The notes: generated from the sequence alone by a model not told the origin. DNA of 64,000 nucleotides from Pseudogymnoascus destructans (GCF_001641265.1 NW_020167539.1:1-64000), one strand, 5' to 3'; positions 9,401 through 17,894 are shown, counted from the stretch's first letter. Translations and numbers: made by a program.

Positions 9401-10912
9401 CAGGTCGACGTCCCTGTAGGTGAGGATCTGCTCGTCCTCGTCCCAGTGCGCCTGGTGCGAGCCCACTCCGTCCTTCGACACCGCGAACAGCAGCAGGCGC
9501 CAGCCCAGTATCTCGCCCATGGGCGTCTCCGTGTCCGGCCGCAGGTACTGCTCGCAGATGCTGTTGATGTGCTCGAGCGTGCTGCCGGCGCCCGACCTCT
9601 CGAGGTATGCGGCCGTGCTGAAGATGAGCAGCTGCACAGCCCAGATCAGGCCGGACAGGCAGCTGTTAAAGTTGCCCGGCTCCTTCCACGACTTGGTGCG
9701 TGGCTTGACGCTCAGCATCGCGCAGAAGCTGAGGAGCGGCGAGCTGAAGCGGTCGCCGCCGAACTCGTGGCAGACGAGGGCCATGCAGAGGGATCGGAGG
9801 GCGTCGTTCAGCGCTAAGCGGTCTCCGTCGGCAGCGCACTCCAGGGCGGCCTCCCAAGCTGTCGTCTGCTCGTCCGTCAGCCGGATCCGGTCCTCGGGGC
9901 GCCTGCCCTGGTCCGCGCTCAGAGGTGGCGTGAAGTGGCTGCCGCAGTAGGCGACGCGGTAGCAGTACGCCATGAACTGCTTCCAGTACCCAAAGTTTGT
10001 GCGCAGTGTGGATGGCTCCTTCTTGGGGTCGAAGCCGCGCACCCTGCCTGCCCTGCAACTGGCTGGTGCCGATGAGGTAGGGGCGCCATGGAAGCGGCTC
10101 AGCGCGAGCTGCCTCGGCCACGTCAGCATGCAGTCTGGCCCGTCGAAGCACCAGCCGTGCACCTCAGCGAGGATCTCGTCCATGACCTCGAGCATCAGGA
10201 ACAGCTCGGGCTCTCCCTCATCTGCACTCTTCGGCAGCGCAAAGGAGGCGTGCATCTCGTCCTTCTCTAGGCCCCGCACGTGGTTCTCGATGCCAGTCCG
10301 CCTCAGCCACGGGACCGCAGCCGAGGGGTGGCTGTTGAAGCCGTGCACCTTGTTGCCCTCCGTCTTGATGTCGTCCGCTACCATGGTCGCGTCCGCGTCG
10401 GCCAGGTCGAAGAAGGCCTGCTCCTGCGGCTCGAGGGCGATGGCGGCAGTAGCTGCGTCCCCTTCCGCCCTGTCGTCGTCTGTAACCACAAAGTACCGGA
10501 CATGCTCGGTCTTTGCGAAGAAGGTCTGCACCGTGCATCTCTGCCACGCGCCACCCTCACTCTGCTGCGACGGCTTCTGCCCGTGCTCCCGGGACACGTG
10601 CGCCCTGATGGCCGGCCCGGACCGGGTCAGGGTCGGCCGGCCGTCGTCGCAGAGGATGCAGGAGAATGCCGGATGGCGGCGCAGTCCCTCGATGGCGATG
10701 CAGGGCTGGTCTGGCAGGGCGACCTGTCCCGGGGGCCGCAGCTCATGCGTCGCGAAGAGGTCGAGCAGGGTGCGCAGCTCCGGCCCCTTGAGGTCGTGGG
10801 GTGGGTGCCTCAGGTGCCACTCCTGGCTGGCGCGCGCGGGCATGAGGCAGGTCCCGCAGTCGCGGCAGAGCAGCACCCCGTGAGTTGCGAGGTAGGAGAA
10901 GCTGGCCGCCAT
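6452..10912 (-). CDS. Telomere-linked OrsD / tyrosine-recombinase-like / RecQ helicase fusion, copy 1
   Basis: 1,486 residues from the ATG at 10912; the open frame extends upstream, but only from a TTG. Order of parts: an N-terminal OrsD-type region with two CxxC...H zinc motifs, a central segment with the tyrosine-recombinase residue pattern (described under copy 2), a RecQ helicase core with GTGEGKS and DEAH boxes, the RecQ zinc module (CRRTC...C...CDVC) and a Cys-rich tail. RecQ proteins unwind DNA with 3'-5' polarity; telomere-linked members are typical of fungal subtelomeres. Motif VI reads QESGQAGRDG where copy 2 has QESGRAGRDG: codon 7268-7270 is CAG instead of CGG, so ATPase function is doubtful. 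The gene is intronless and GC-rich, unlike the AT-rich repeats around it. Confidence 0.85.
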   Translation of the reverse strand: MAASFSYLATHGVLLCRDCGTCLMPARASQEWHLRHPPHDLKGPELRTLLDLFATHELRPPGQVALPDQPCIAIEGLRRHPAFSCILCDDGRPTLTRSGPAIRAHVSREHGQKPSQQSEGGAWQRCTVQTFFAKTEHVRYFVVTDDDRAEGDAATAAIALEPQEQAFFDLADADATMVADDIKTEGNKVHGFNSHPSAAVPWLRRTGIENHVRGLEKDEMHASFALPKSADEGEPELFLMLEVMDEILAEVHGWCFDGPDCMLTWPRQLALSRFHGAPTSSAPASCRAGRVRGFDPKKEPSTLRTNFGYWKQFMAYCYRVAYCGSHFTPPLSADQGRRPEDRIRLTDEQTTAWEAALECAADGDRLALNDALRSLCMALVCHEFGGDRFSSPLLSFCAMLSVKPRTKSWKEPGNFNSCLSGLIWAVQLLIFSTAAYLERSGAGSTLEHINSICEQYLRPDTETPMGEILGWRLLLFAVSKDGVGSHQAHWDEDEQILTYRDVDLNMDEVQQLLLSEFRQAQHLLHGELMFGAAGLPRMRAWALKDNLDADNFSWHFGEHRENAALLKPLAGSLRNVIRESQSLRASFLDTTAAPTAEDGEDGEADAGVTRVMWRQKAIDQYEAVADEFLKRLLVLIHMASGQPLRESELFSLTWRNTQRRRSVYLKHGLVMLHTTYHKGQQQTGRFKDNIRFLPAAIGDLLLDYLVYVVPLRQAFLRQSSPRAIMSAYLWWKDGAVWADNRLTRCMEQACVRAKVPRLHIANWRQMTVNIVKTKFAGDLACFEGIGADDDDEDAEEMEDDIRTMTRQRNHSTRVVNRSYANQLNANFGNVWDGLIRRNLRASSLWRGLWDLDTVLGDAVAAAGKRKREAAEVAGSDRPRMLKRIAVGVHRPRKRWSAAALLKCARGLYHDDKLQWKSAAQERAMTVVMSWTEQVVVILGTGEGKSLLFMLPCVLPDAGVTILVLPLVSLRGDLLRRVQELGIDHLVWAPGEERDAPLVFVTVEAASTSQFRAYAHRLAATQQLGRVVIDEAHLTITASEYRHAMADLALIRSVRTQFVYLTATLPPMLQAAFERQNNLVKPKVVRASTNRRNLSYLVQRATGQGSLLEEGARRARDAWRASGLLDQTRDKIILYVRTREEAQDLGSLLRCPVYTAMAGTAEEKQELLRTWLTTPELPYIVATSALSAGFDYPHVRLVMHLDEPRSLVDFAQESGQAGRDGREAYSAVLLPHKWQSQAGNAGMDVETRALYRYLEGRECRRTCLSAHLDEASELRQCDGTRDDVACDVCSSGPSPSHVPRDDATEAMPHTGSAAIHEKRRLAYLELSRYKEDLLTVKGTCLLCRGLGEQWDHQFTKCHQRFDFFRARDQARRRGQGRGPWISAFAACYWCYNPQSVCQRADPASGLEQCRYADIVMPLCYGVFHKTGGEQWLQERFGEQAVRAGAAGAFNDVDVFLSWCGQVAEFAGGKGIWGVKIAAAALLEFEAY

Positions 10913-11119
10913 CCTTCCCTTGCGCGAGCGGTGTGTGTGCGCTATTCGCCCTTCGTTGCATGCTCTGTATGCGTGCTTGATGCGCCTGCGCCGTCCCGGG
11001 GGTCTCCCAATTTGCTGCACAATAATCGCTCCACAATGGCCCGTGCGCGCGCGAGCGACAGGGGTCGCTCGCGTGGGGATTCCCAATTTGCACTACAGAT
11101 ACGGCCGCTTCTAGGGGTA
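10913..11119 (-). promoter_or_regulatory. Conserved 5' flank of helicase copy 1
   Basis: Contains two copies of a GGGGNNTCCCAATTTGC element about 70 bp apart (near 11008 and 11076), plus CAGATACGGCCGCTTCTAG at the outer edge. The 5' flank of copy 2 has the same paired arrangement and outer edge. Conservation outside the coding frame suggests a promoter or an element end. A translated leader is less likely because copy 1 has no ATG there. Confidence 0.4.
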
Positions 11120-12076
11120 GCGGTAGCAGTACGCCATGAACTGCTTCCAGTACCCAAAGTTTGTGCGCAGTGTGGATGGCTCCTTCTTGGGGTCGAAGCC
11201 GCGCACCCTGCCTGCCCTGCAACTGGCTGGTGCCGATGAGGTAGGGGCGCCATGGAAGCGGCTCAGCGCGAGCTGCCTCGGCCACGTCAGCATGCAGTCC
11301 GGCCCGTCGAAGCACCAGCCGTGCACCTCAGCGAGGATCTCGTCCATGACCTCGAGCATCAGGAACAGCTCGGGCTCTCCCTCATCTGCGCTCTTCGGCA
11401 GCGCAAAGGAGGCGTGCATCTCGTCCTTCTCTAGGCCCCGCACGTGGTTCTCGATGCCAGTCCGCCTCAGCCACGAGACCGCAGCCGAGGGGTGGCTGTC
11501 GAAGCCGTGCACCTTGTTGCCCTCCGTCTTGATGTCGTCCGCTACCATGGTCGCGTCCGCGTCGGCCAGGTCGAAGAAGGCCTGCTCCTGCGGCTCGAGG
11601 GCGATGGCGGCAGTAGCTGCGTCCCCTTCCGCCCTGTCGTCGTCTGTAACCACAAAGTACCGGACATGCTCGGTCTTTGCGAAGAAGGTCTGCACCGTGC
11701 ATCTCTGCCACGCGCCACCCTCACTCTGCTGCGACGGCTTCTGCCCGTGCTCCCGGGACACGTGCGCCCTGATGGCCGGCCCGGACCGGGTCAGGGTCGG
11801 CCGGCCGTCGTCGCAGAGGATGCAGGAGAATGCCGGATGGCGGCGCAGTCCCTCGATGGCGATGCAGGGCTGGTCTGGCAGGGCGACCTGTCCCGGGGGC
11901 CGCAGCTCATGCGTCGCGAAGAGGTCGAGCAGGGTGCGCAGCTCCGGCCCCTTGAGGTCGTGGGGTGGGTGCCTCAGGTGCCACTCCTGGCTGGCGCGCG
12001 CGGGCATGAGGCAGGTCCCGCAGTCGCGGCAGAGCAGCACCCCGTGAGTTGCGAGGTAGGAGAAGCTGGCCGCCAT
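11111..12076 (-). pseudogene. Truncated helicase N-terminus created by the tandem duplication
   Basis: From its ATG at 12076 this frame repeats about the first 320 residues of copy 1 almost exactly, including both N-terminal zinc motifs. It ends after FMAYCYR with a short out-of-register tail (YP, stop) at the duplication junction. It lacks the recombinase-like and helicase parts. It could still give a ~320-residue OrsD-type protein from an intact 5' flank, so a truncated dominant product is conceivable, but it is best read as a fragment. Confidence 0.85.
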
Positions 12077-12283
12077 CCTTCCCTTGCGCGAGCGGTGTGT
12101 GTGCGCTATTCGCCCTTCGTTGCATGCTCTGTATGCGTGCTTGATGCGCCTGCGCCGTCCCGGGGGTCTCCCAATTTGCTGCACAATAATCGCTCCACAA
12201 TGGCCCGTGCGCGCGCGAGCGACAGGGGTCGCTCGCGTGGGGATTCCCAATTTGCACTACAGATACGGCCGCTTCTAGGGGTA

Positions 12284-12475
12284 GTGGCATGTGTGATCAT
12301 CAGTAATTTGATGCAGTTCACAGCTCGTCGAAGAGTGTGATTATTATAATCCGTTCCAATTTATTTAAATTTCAGAGAATAATATTTCTCAACTCATGAC
12401 ATAATTAATATGGCTCTATGCTACAGTCTATATTATACATACATGGCGCTATCAGTCGAACGCCCATTCACTAGT
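12284..12475. other. 3' flank of helicase copy 2
   Basis: Matches the stretch downstream of copy 1 (about 6256-6451): a TCAGTAATTTGATGCAGTTC block, TATTTAAATTTCAGAGAATA, then GGCGCTATCAGTCGAACGCC just before the stop. It is AT-rich, in contrast with the GC-rich coding region. The repeated unit is therefore 3' flank, open frame and 5' flank, arranged head to tail. Confidence 0.6.
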
Positions 12476-15400
12476 TTAATATGCCTCGAACTCGAGCAGT
12501 GCTGCTGCTGCGATCTTTACCCCCCAGATGCCCTTCCCACCTGCGAACTCGGCCATCTGCCCACACCATGAAAGGAACACGTCCACGTCGTTGAACGCCC
12601 CTGCCACCCCTGCCCTCGCCGCCTGCTCACCAAACCTCTCCTGCAGCCACTGTTCGCCCCCGGTCTTGTGGAACACACCATAGCAGAGCGGCATCACGAT
12701 GTCTGCATACTTGCACTGCTCGAGGCCGCTGGCTGGGTCTGCACGTTGACAGACCGACTGTGGGTTGTAGCACCAGTAGCATGCCGCGAACGCTGAGATC
12801 CATGGTCCGCAGCACTGCCCCTTTCTTCTGGCCTGGTCGCGCGCCCTGAAGAAGTCGAACCGCTGGTGGCACTTGGTGAACTGGTGGTCCCAAGGCTCCC
12901 CGAGCCCCCGACAGAGCAGGCACGTCCCCTTCACGGCGAGGAGGTCCTCCTTGTAACGTCTGAGCTCGAGGTACGCCAAACGCCGCTTCTCGTGAATGGC
13001 TGCACTCCCAGTGTGCGGCATCGCCTCTGTGGCATCGTCACGGGGCACGTGTGATGGGCTGGGGCCACTGCTGCAGACATCGCACGCCACATCATCTCTC
13101 ACCCCATCGCACTCCCGAAGCTCAGACGCCTCGTCGAGGTGCGCACTCAGACACGTGCGCCTGCACTCCCGGCCTTCGAGGTAGCGGTGTGCCCTCGTCT
13201 CGACATCCATACCGGCATTGCCCGCCTGCGACTGCCACTTGTGCGGCAGGAGCACGACTGAGTATGCCTCTGTCCCATCGCGCCCGGCCCGGCCAGACTC
13301 CTGCGCAAAGTCGACGAGGGAGCATGGCTCATCCAGGTGCATGACGAGCCGGACGTGCGAGTAGTCGAAGCCAGCACTGAGGGCTGATGTCGCCACGATG
13401 TATGGCAGCTCTGGGGTCATGAGCCACGTCCTGAGCAGCTCCCGCTTCTCCTCTGCCATGCCGGCCATCGCGGTGTAGACTGGGCAGCGGAGCAGGCTGC
13501 CCAGGTCCTGCGCATCCTCCCGTGTCTGCACGTAGAGAATGATCTTGTCTCGGGTCTGGTCGAGCAGCCCGCTCGCCTGCCACGCGTCCCTGGCTCTCCG
13601 CGCACCCTCCTCCAGCAGGCTCCCCCGCCCTGTGGCCCGCTGCACGAGGTACGAGAGGTTCCGCCTGTTCGTCGAGGCCCGCACGACCTTTGGCTTCACG
13701 AGGTTGTTCTGCCTCTCGAACGCGGCCTGCAGCGTTGGCGGCAGTGTGGCCGTCAGGTAGACGAACTGCGTGCGCACACTGCGGATGAGGGCGAGGTCGG
13801 CCATGGCCTGACGGTACTCGGACGCCGTGATTGTGAGGTGCGCCTCGTCTATCATGATGCGGCCGAGCTGCTGTGTCGCGGCCAGCCTGTGTGCATAGGC
13901 CCGGAACTGAGACGTGCTTGCAGCCTCGACCGTGACAAACACCAGCGATGCGTCTTGCTCCTCGCCAGGGGCCCACACGAGGTGGTCTATCCCGAGCTCC
14001 TGCACACGCCGCAGCAGGTCACCACGCAGAGACACGAGCGGAAGCACGAGGATTGTCACGCCTGCATCAGGCAGGACGCAGGGCAGCATGAACAGCAGGC
14101 TCTTCCCCTCGCCGGTGCCTAGGATGACGACGACCTGCTCCGTCCACGACATGACGGTCGTCATCGCCCGCTCCTGTGCAGCCGACTTCCACTGCAGCTT
14201 GTCGTCATTGTACAGCCCCCTCACGCCCTTCAGCAGGGCTGCAGCGGACCACCTCTTGCGCGGCTGGTGCACGCCCACGGCAATCCTCTTCAGCATCCGT
14301 GGCCTGTCTGGCTCTGCCTCCTCTGCCGCCTCACGCTTCCTCTTCCCTGCTGCCGCGACTGCATCCCCAAGCACTGTGTCGAGATCCCACAGCTCCCTCC
14401 ACAGGGACGACGCGCGCAGGTTCCGACGGATGAGGCCGTCCCACACGTTCCCAAAGTTCGCGTTCAGCTGGTTCGCGTAGCTGCGGTTCATCACCCGCGT
14501 GCTGTGGTTCCGCTGCCTCGTCATGGTCCGGATGTCGTCGTCAATCTCCTCTGCGTCCTCCTCGTCGTCGTTGGCCCCGACGCCTTCGAAGCACGCAAGG
14601 TCTTTGCCCGCAAACTTGGTCTCCACAATGTTGACCGTCATCTGGCGCCAGTTGGCGATATGCAGCCGTGGCACCTTGGCCCGCACGCACGCCCGCTCCA
14701 TGCACCGCGTCAGCCGGTTGTCGGCCCACACGGCCCCGTCCTTCCACCACAGGTACGCGGACATGATTGCGCGTGGGGAGGACTGGCGCAGGAAGGCCTG
14801 GTGGAGCGGCACGACATAGACCAGGTAGTCCAGCAGGAGGTCTCCGATGGTGGCCGGCAGGAAGCGGATGTTGTCCTTGAACTTGCCCGTCTGCTGCTGG
14901 CCCTTGTGGTAGGTCGTGTGCAGCATCACGAGCCCGTGCTTGAGGTAGACGCTGCGCCTCCACTGCGTGTTGTGCCAGGTGAGGGAGAACAGCTCGCTCT
15001 CGCGCAGCGGCTGGCCCGAGGCCATGTGGATGAGGACGAGGAGCCGCTTGAGGAACTCGTCAGCGATGGCCTCGTACTGGTCGATGGCCTTCTGTCGCCA
15101 CACGACTCTCGTATCAGCCCCTCCATCCTCATCAGTGGTGTCGAGGAGTGATGCTCGGAGTGACTGCGACTCCTGTCTAACGTTGCGCAGTGAGCCCGCG
15201 AACGGCTTCAGCAGTGCCACGTTCTCCCGGTGCTCGCCAAAGTACCAGCCGAAGTTGTCGGCATCGAGGTTGTCCTTAAGCGCCCAAGCGTGCATCCGTG
15301 GCAGGCCTGTTGCGCCAAACACGAGCTCATCGTGCAGCAGCTGCTGCGCCTGCCTGAACTCTGACAGCAGCAGCTGCTGCACCTCGTCCATGTTCAGGTC

Positions 15401-16945
15401 GACGTCCCTGTAGGTGAGGATCTGCTCGTCCTCGTCCCAATGTGCCTGGTGCGAGCCCACGCCCTCCTTCGACACTGCGAACAGCAGCAGGCGCCAGCCC
15501 AGTATCTCGCCCATGGGCGTCTCCGTGTCTGGCCGCAGGTACTGCTCGCAGATGGTGTTGATGTGCTCGAGCGTGCTGCCGGCGCCCGACCTCTCGAGGT
15601 ATGCGGCCGTGCTGAAGACGAGCAGCTGCACGGCCCAGATCAGGCCGGACAGGCAGCTGTTGAAGTTGCCCGGCTCCTTCCACGAGTTGGTGCGCGGCTT
15701 GACGCTGAGCATCGCGCAGAAGCTGAGGAGAGGCGAGCTGAAGCGGTCGCCGCCGAACTCGTGGCAGACGAGGGCCATGCAGAGGGACCGGAGGGCGTCG
15801 TTCAGGGCTGGGCGGTCTCCGTCAGCGGTGCACTGCAGGGCTGCCTCCCAAGCCGCTGTCTGCTCGTCCGTCAGCCGGATCCAGTCCTCGGGGCACCTGC
15901 CCTGGTCCGCACTCCCGTCTCCCGTTGCAGCAGGCGTAGGTGGCGTGAAGTGGCTGCCGCAGTATGCCACGCGGTAGCAGTACGTCATGAACTGCTTCCA
16001 GTACCCAAAGTTCATGCGCAGTGTGGAGGGCTCCTTCTTGGGGTCGAAGCCACGTGCCCTGCCTGCCCTGTAGCTGGCTGACGCCGATGATGATGATGCA
16101 GGCGCTTCGCGGAAGCGGCTCAGTGCGAGCTGCCTCGGCCATGTCAGCATGCAGTCCGGCCCGTCGAAGCACCAGCCATGTGCCTCGGCGAGGATCTCGT
16201 CCATGACCTCGAGCATCAGCAACAGCTCGGGCTCTCCCTCATCTGCGCTCTTTGGCAGCGTGTAGGAGGCATGCATCTCGTCCTTCTGCAGGCCCCGCAC
16301 GTGGTTTGCGATGCCCGTCCGCCCCAGCCATGGGACCACGGCCGAGCGGTGGCTGTCGAAGCCGTGCACCCTGTTGGCCTCCGTCTTGATGTCCTCTGCG
16401 ACCATGTTCGCGTCCTCCTCAGCCAGCTCGAAGAAGTCCTGCTCCTGCGGCTCGAGGGCAATGGCAGCAGTAGCTGCGTCCCCTTCCGCCCTGCCGTCGT
16501 CTGTAACCGCGAAGTACCGGACGTGCTGGGTCTCAGCGAAGAAGGTCTGGACAGTGCACCTTCGCCACGACCTGCCCTCGGCCTGCCTGGCCGGCTTCTG
16601 CCCGTGCTCCTTGGACACGTGCGCCCTGATAGCTGGCTCCGACCGCGTAAGGCTCAGGCTCTGGCCGTCGACATCGCAGATGGCGCACACGAATGCCGTG
16701 TGGCACCGCAGTCCTGGAATGGGTGCGCAGAGCTGATGCGGCAGCTCGACCTCGCCTGGCAGCCGGAGCTCATATGTCGCGAAGAGGTCGAGCTGCGCTC
16801 GCAACTGAGAACCCTTCAGTAGGTGTGGTGGCTGCCTGAGGTGCCTCTCCTGGCTAGCGCGCGTGGGCGGGAGGCCGGTCTGGCACTTGGCGCAGAGCAG
16901 CACGCCGTGCGCCCGGAGGTAAGGGAACCTGGCAGTAGCTGCCAT
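12476..16945 (-). CDS. Telomere-linked OrsD / tyrosine-recombinase-like / RecQ helicase fusion, copy 2
   Basis: 1,489 residues from the ATG at 16945. N-terminus: CxxC at 18/21 with H35, and CxxC at 87/90 with H109 and H114, the paired zinc-finger layout of OrsD (DUF3505). Residues about 620-830 match the catalytic layout of tyrosine recombinases: R648 in GQPLRESEL, K681 in YHKG, H762 and R767 in LHIANWRQ, H814 in RNHST and Y823 in NRSYA. H-to-Y spacing is nine residues, as in the GHxxxxTTxxY box. Helicase: GTGEGKS (K948), DEAH (1033-1036), TAT, and intact QESGRAGRDG motif VI. RecQ zinc cysteines are 1261, 1279, 1288 and 1291. A further CxxC-rich tail follows. No lesions were seen, so this is the better candidate for activity. 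The recombinase assignment is inference from residue pattern and spacing. Confidence 0.85.
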   Translation of the reverse strand: MAATARFPYLRAHGVLLCAKCQTGLPPTRASQERHLRQPPHLLKGSQLRAQLDLFATYELRLPGEVELPHQLCAPIPGLRCHTAFVCAICDVDGQSLSLTRSEPAIRAHVSKEHGQKPARQAEGRSWRRCTVQTFFAETQHVRYFAVTDDGRAEGDAATAAIALEPQEQDFFELAEEDANMVAEDIKTEANRVHGFDSHRSAVVPWLGRTGIANHVRGLQKDEMHASYTLPKSADEGEPELLLMLEVMDEILAEAHGWCFDGPDCMLTWPRQLALSRFREAPASSSSASASYRAGRARGFDPKKEPSTLRMNFGYWKQFMTYCYRVAYCGSHFTPPTPAATGDGSADQGRCPEDWIRLTDEQTAAWEAALQCTADGDRPALNDALRSLCMALVCHEFGGDRFSSPLLSFCAMLSVKPRTNSWKEPGNFNSCLSGLIWAVQLLVFSTAAYLERSGAGSTLEHINTICEQYLRPDTETPMGEILGWRLLLFAVSKEGVGSHQAHWDEDEQILTYRDVDLNMDEVQQLLLSEFRQAQQLLHDELVFGATGLPRMHAWALKDNLDADNFGWYFGEHRENVALLKPFAGSLRNVRQESQSLRASLLDTTDEDGGADTRVVWRQKAIDQYEAIADEFLKRLLVLIHMASGQPLRESELFSLTWHNTQWRRSVYLKHGLVMLHTTYHKGQQQTGKFKDNIRFLPATIGDLLLDYLVYVVPLHQAFLRQSSPRAIMSAYLWWKDGAVWADNRLTRCMERACVRAKVPRLHIANWRQMTVNIVETKFAGKDLACFEGVGANDDEEDAEEIDDDIRTMTRQRNHSTRVMNRSYANQLNANFGNVWDGLIRRNLRASSLWRELWDLDTVLGDAVAAAGKRKREAAEEAEPDRPRMLKRIAVGVHQPRKRWSAAALLKGVRGLYNDDKLQWKSAAQERAMTTVMSWTEQVVVILGTGEGKSLLFMLPCVLPDAGVTILVLPLVSLRGDLLRRVQELGIDHLVWAPGEEQDASLVFVTVEAASTSQFRAYAHRLAATQQLGRIMIDEAHLTITASEYRQAMADLALIRSVRTQFVYLTATLPPTLQAAFERQNNLVKPKVVRASTNRRNLSYLVQRATGRGSLLEEGARRARDAWQASGLLDQTRDKIILYVQTREDAQDLGSLLRCPVYTAMAGMAEEKRELLRTWLMTPELPYIVATSALSAGFDYSHVRLVMHLDEPCSLVDFAQESGRAGRDGTEAYSVVLLPHKWQSQAGNAGMDVETRAHRYLEGRECRRTCLSAHLDEASELRECDGVRDDVACDVCSSGPSPSHVPRDDATEAMPHTGSAAIHEKRRLAYLELRRYKEDLLAVKGTCLLCRGLGEPWDHQFTKCHQRFDFFRARDQARRKGQCCGPWISAFAACYWCYNPQSVCQRADPASGLEQCKYADIVMPLCYGVFHKTGGEQWLQERFGEQAARAGVAGAFNDVDVFLSWCGQMAEFAGGKGIWGVKIAAAALLEFEAY

Positions 16946-17165
16946 CACGTACGTCCGATGCTGGGACTTTGGCTGGGTAACAGAATTACTCTACTAAAGA
17001 AATACAGAGGTGCGCGCGCGCGCATGGGGACTGGAAAAGGGGGGGGGGTTTCCCCAATTTGCGAAGGAATATTTGCGAAGGAATGGCCCATGCGCGCCTG
17101 CGTGACAGGGATCATTTGCGTGGGGATTCCCAATTTGCGCCAGAGATACGGCCAGTTCTTGAGGT
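16946..17165 (-). promoter_or_regulatory. Conserved 5' flank of helicase copy 2
   Basis: Has the same paired GGGGNNTCCCCAATTTGC / GGGGATTCCCAATTTGC elements (near 17043 and 17123) and the outer GAGATACGGCCAGTTCTTGAG edge as the flank of copy 1, though the sequence between them has diverged. Also holds an alternating GCGCGCGCGC tract near 17015 and a run of G at 17040-17048. Confidence 0.4.
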
Positions 17166-17308
17166 AGGCGTTGATAGTACTACAATAAGTAGTGTACTAT
17201 CAAAACAATAGTACTATAATAAGTAGTACTATAATAAGTAGTACTATCAAAGCAATAGGGGTAACTTAAACACGTGATATTCTACACTATTGTTGTCACG
17301 TGATGTCC
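17166..17308. repeat. AT-rich TAGTACTAT imperfect repeats
   Basis: Several short direct and inverted copies of AATAAGTAGTACTAT occur at 17183-17255, followed by AT-rich sequence with two CACGTGA motifs. No gene is seen. Confidence 0.5.
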
Positions 17309-17403
17309 ATATTGTTTATATTGTTTATATTGTTTATATTGTTTATATTGTTTATATTGTTTATATTGTTTATATTGTTTATATTGTTTATATTGTTTAT
17401 ATT
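17309..17403. repeat. Nine-bp microsatellite (ATATTGTTT)n
   Basis: About 10.5 perfect tandem units of ATATTGTTT. Because nine is a multiple of three it stays open in frame (repeating Val-Tyr-Ile), but it is not a gene. Confidence 0.95.
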
Positions 17404-17410
17404 ATACTGT

Positions 17411-17540
17411 ATTGCCAAGCTTTATTAGCGCCATATTGTGACAATACAATATGGCCTTTGGCCGTATTGTGGCAATACAATATGGGAATTTCCTAGCAAT
17501 ATACTGTCAAGGTGCACTATTGGCAACACTGGTGTTGACT
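17411..17540. repeat. Short palindromic repeat family, MITE-like
   Basis: Begins ATTGCCAAGCTTTATTAGCG, contains nested inverted repeats CCATATTGT / ACAATATGG around 17431-17484, and ends GTGCACTATTGGCAACACTGG. Reverse-complement matches to its two ends lie at 49546-49603 and 54590-54620, on either side of a block of pogo elements. It has no coding capacity, and target-site duplications could not be confirmed, so MITE is a tentative class. Confidence 0.5.
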
Positions 17541-17554
17541 AGGTGGGCCCATTT

Positions 17555-17700
17555 TCTTCTCGAGTTGCCGTTCGTAGTGACGATTGTCAATCTTCTGAGC
17601 CAATTCAATCATCTCTTTAAGGTCATCTGGTTTGTCAGACTCTATTCATACGATGACGGATAGATTGTTCTAGGAGGTCAAGTGCTTTGGCAGCTGCATA
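17555..17700 (-). pseudogene. Gypsy gag relic
   Basis: On the minus strand a short stretch reads KPDDLKEMIELAQKIDNR followed by ERQLEKKMG, a typical Ty3/gypsy gag spacer between capsid and zinc knuckle. Stops and shifts break it on both sides. It is an isolated fragment. Confidence 0.55.
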
Positions 17701-17894
17701 ACTAACTTATATTGTTTGGAATGAATAGCTTATATAGCTTGATCTATTGCAATATTACGCTCTTGAGCTTCTACGCTCTTTCGACGTACCATAATAGAGT
17801 TGGGTAGGTAAGATGGTAAGTTTGATGGGGTGGTTCTAACCCCACTACTGCCAGTACGCCATAATAAGCTCCATACAATTGCTTAAATGAAGGC

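Larger units (their letters stand above)
9957..12283. repeat. 1,164-bp direct tandem duplication
   Basis: 9957-11119 recurs at 11121-12283 with a constant offset of 1,164 bp. The repeat covers the first ~320 codons of helicase copy 1 plus its 5' flank. The junction reads GGGGTAGCGGTAGCAG, with short GTAG microhomology. I found only four substitutions between the arms: 10136/11300, 10226/11390, 10312/11476 and 10336/11500. All are transitions and three lie at CpG. Confidence 0.92.

Noticed and set aside
10913..11086. N-terminal extension of helicase copy 1 by 58 codons (GIPTRATPV...)
   Set aside because: The extension begins at a TTG, not an ATG, and copy 2 has no matching continuous frame. 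The ATG at 10912 aligns with the ATG of copy 2.
10280..11239. Plus-strand frames of about 300 codons opposite the helicase genes (also 11444-12340, 14267-15151)
   Set aside because: GC-rich coding DNA leaves long open antisense frames. They repeat in step with the duplicated helicase sequence and show no domain.
17290..17496. 68-codon frame with a Val-Tyr-Ile repeat
   Set aside because: Pure translation of the nine-bp microsatellite.
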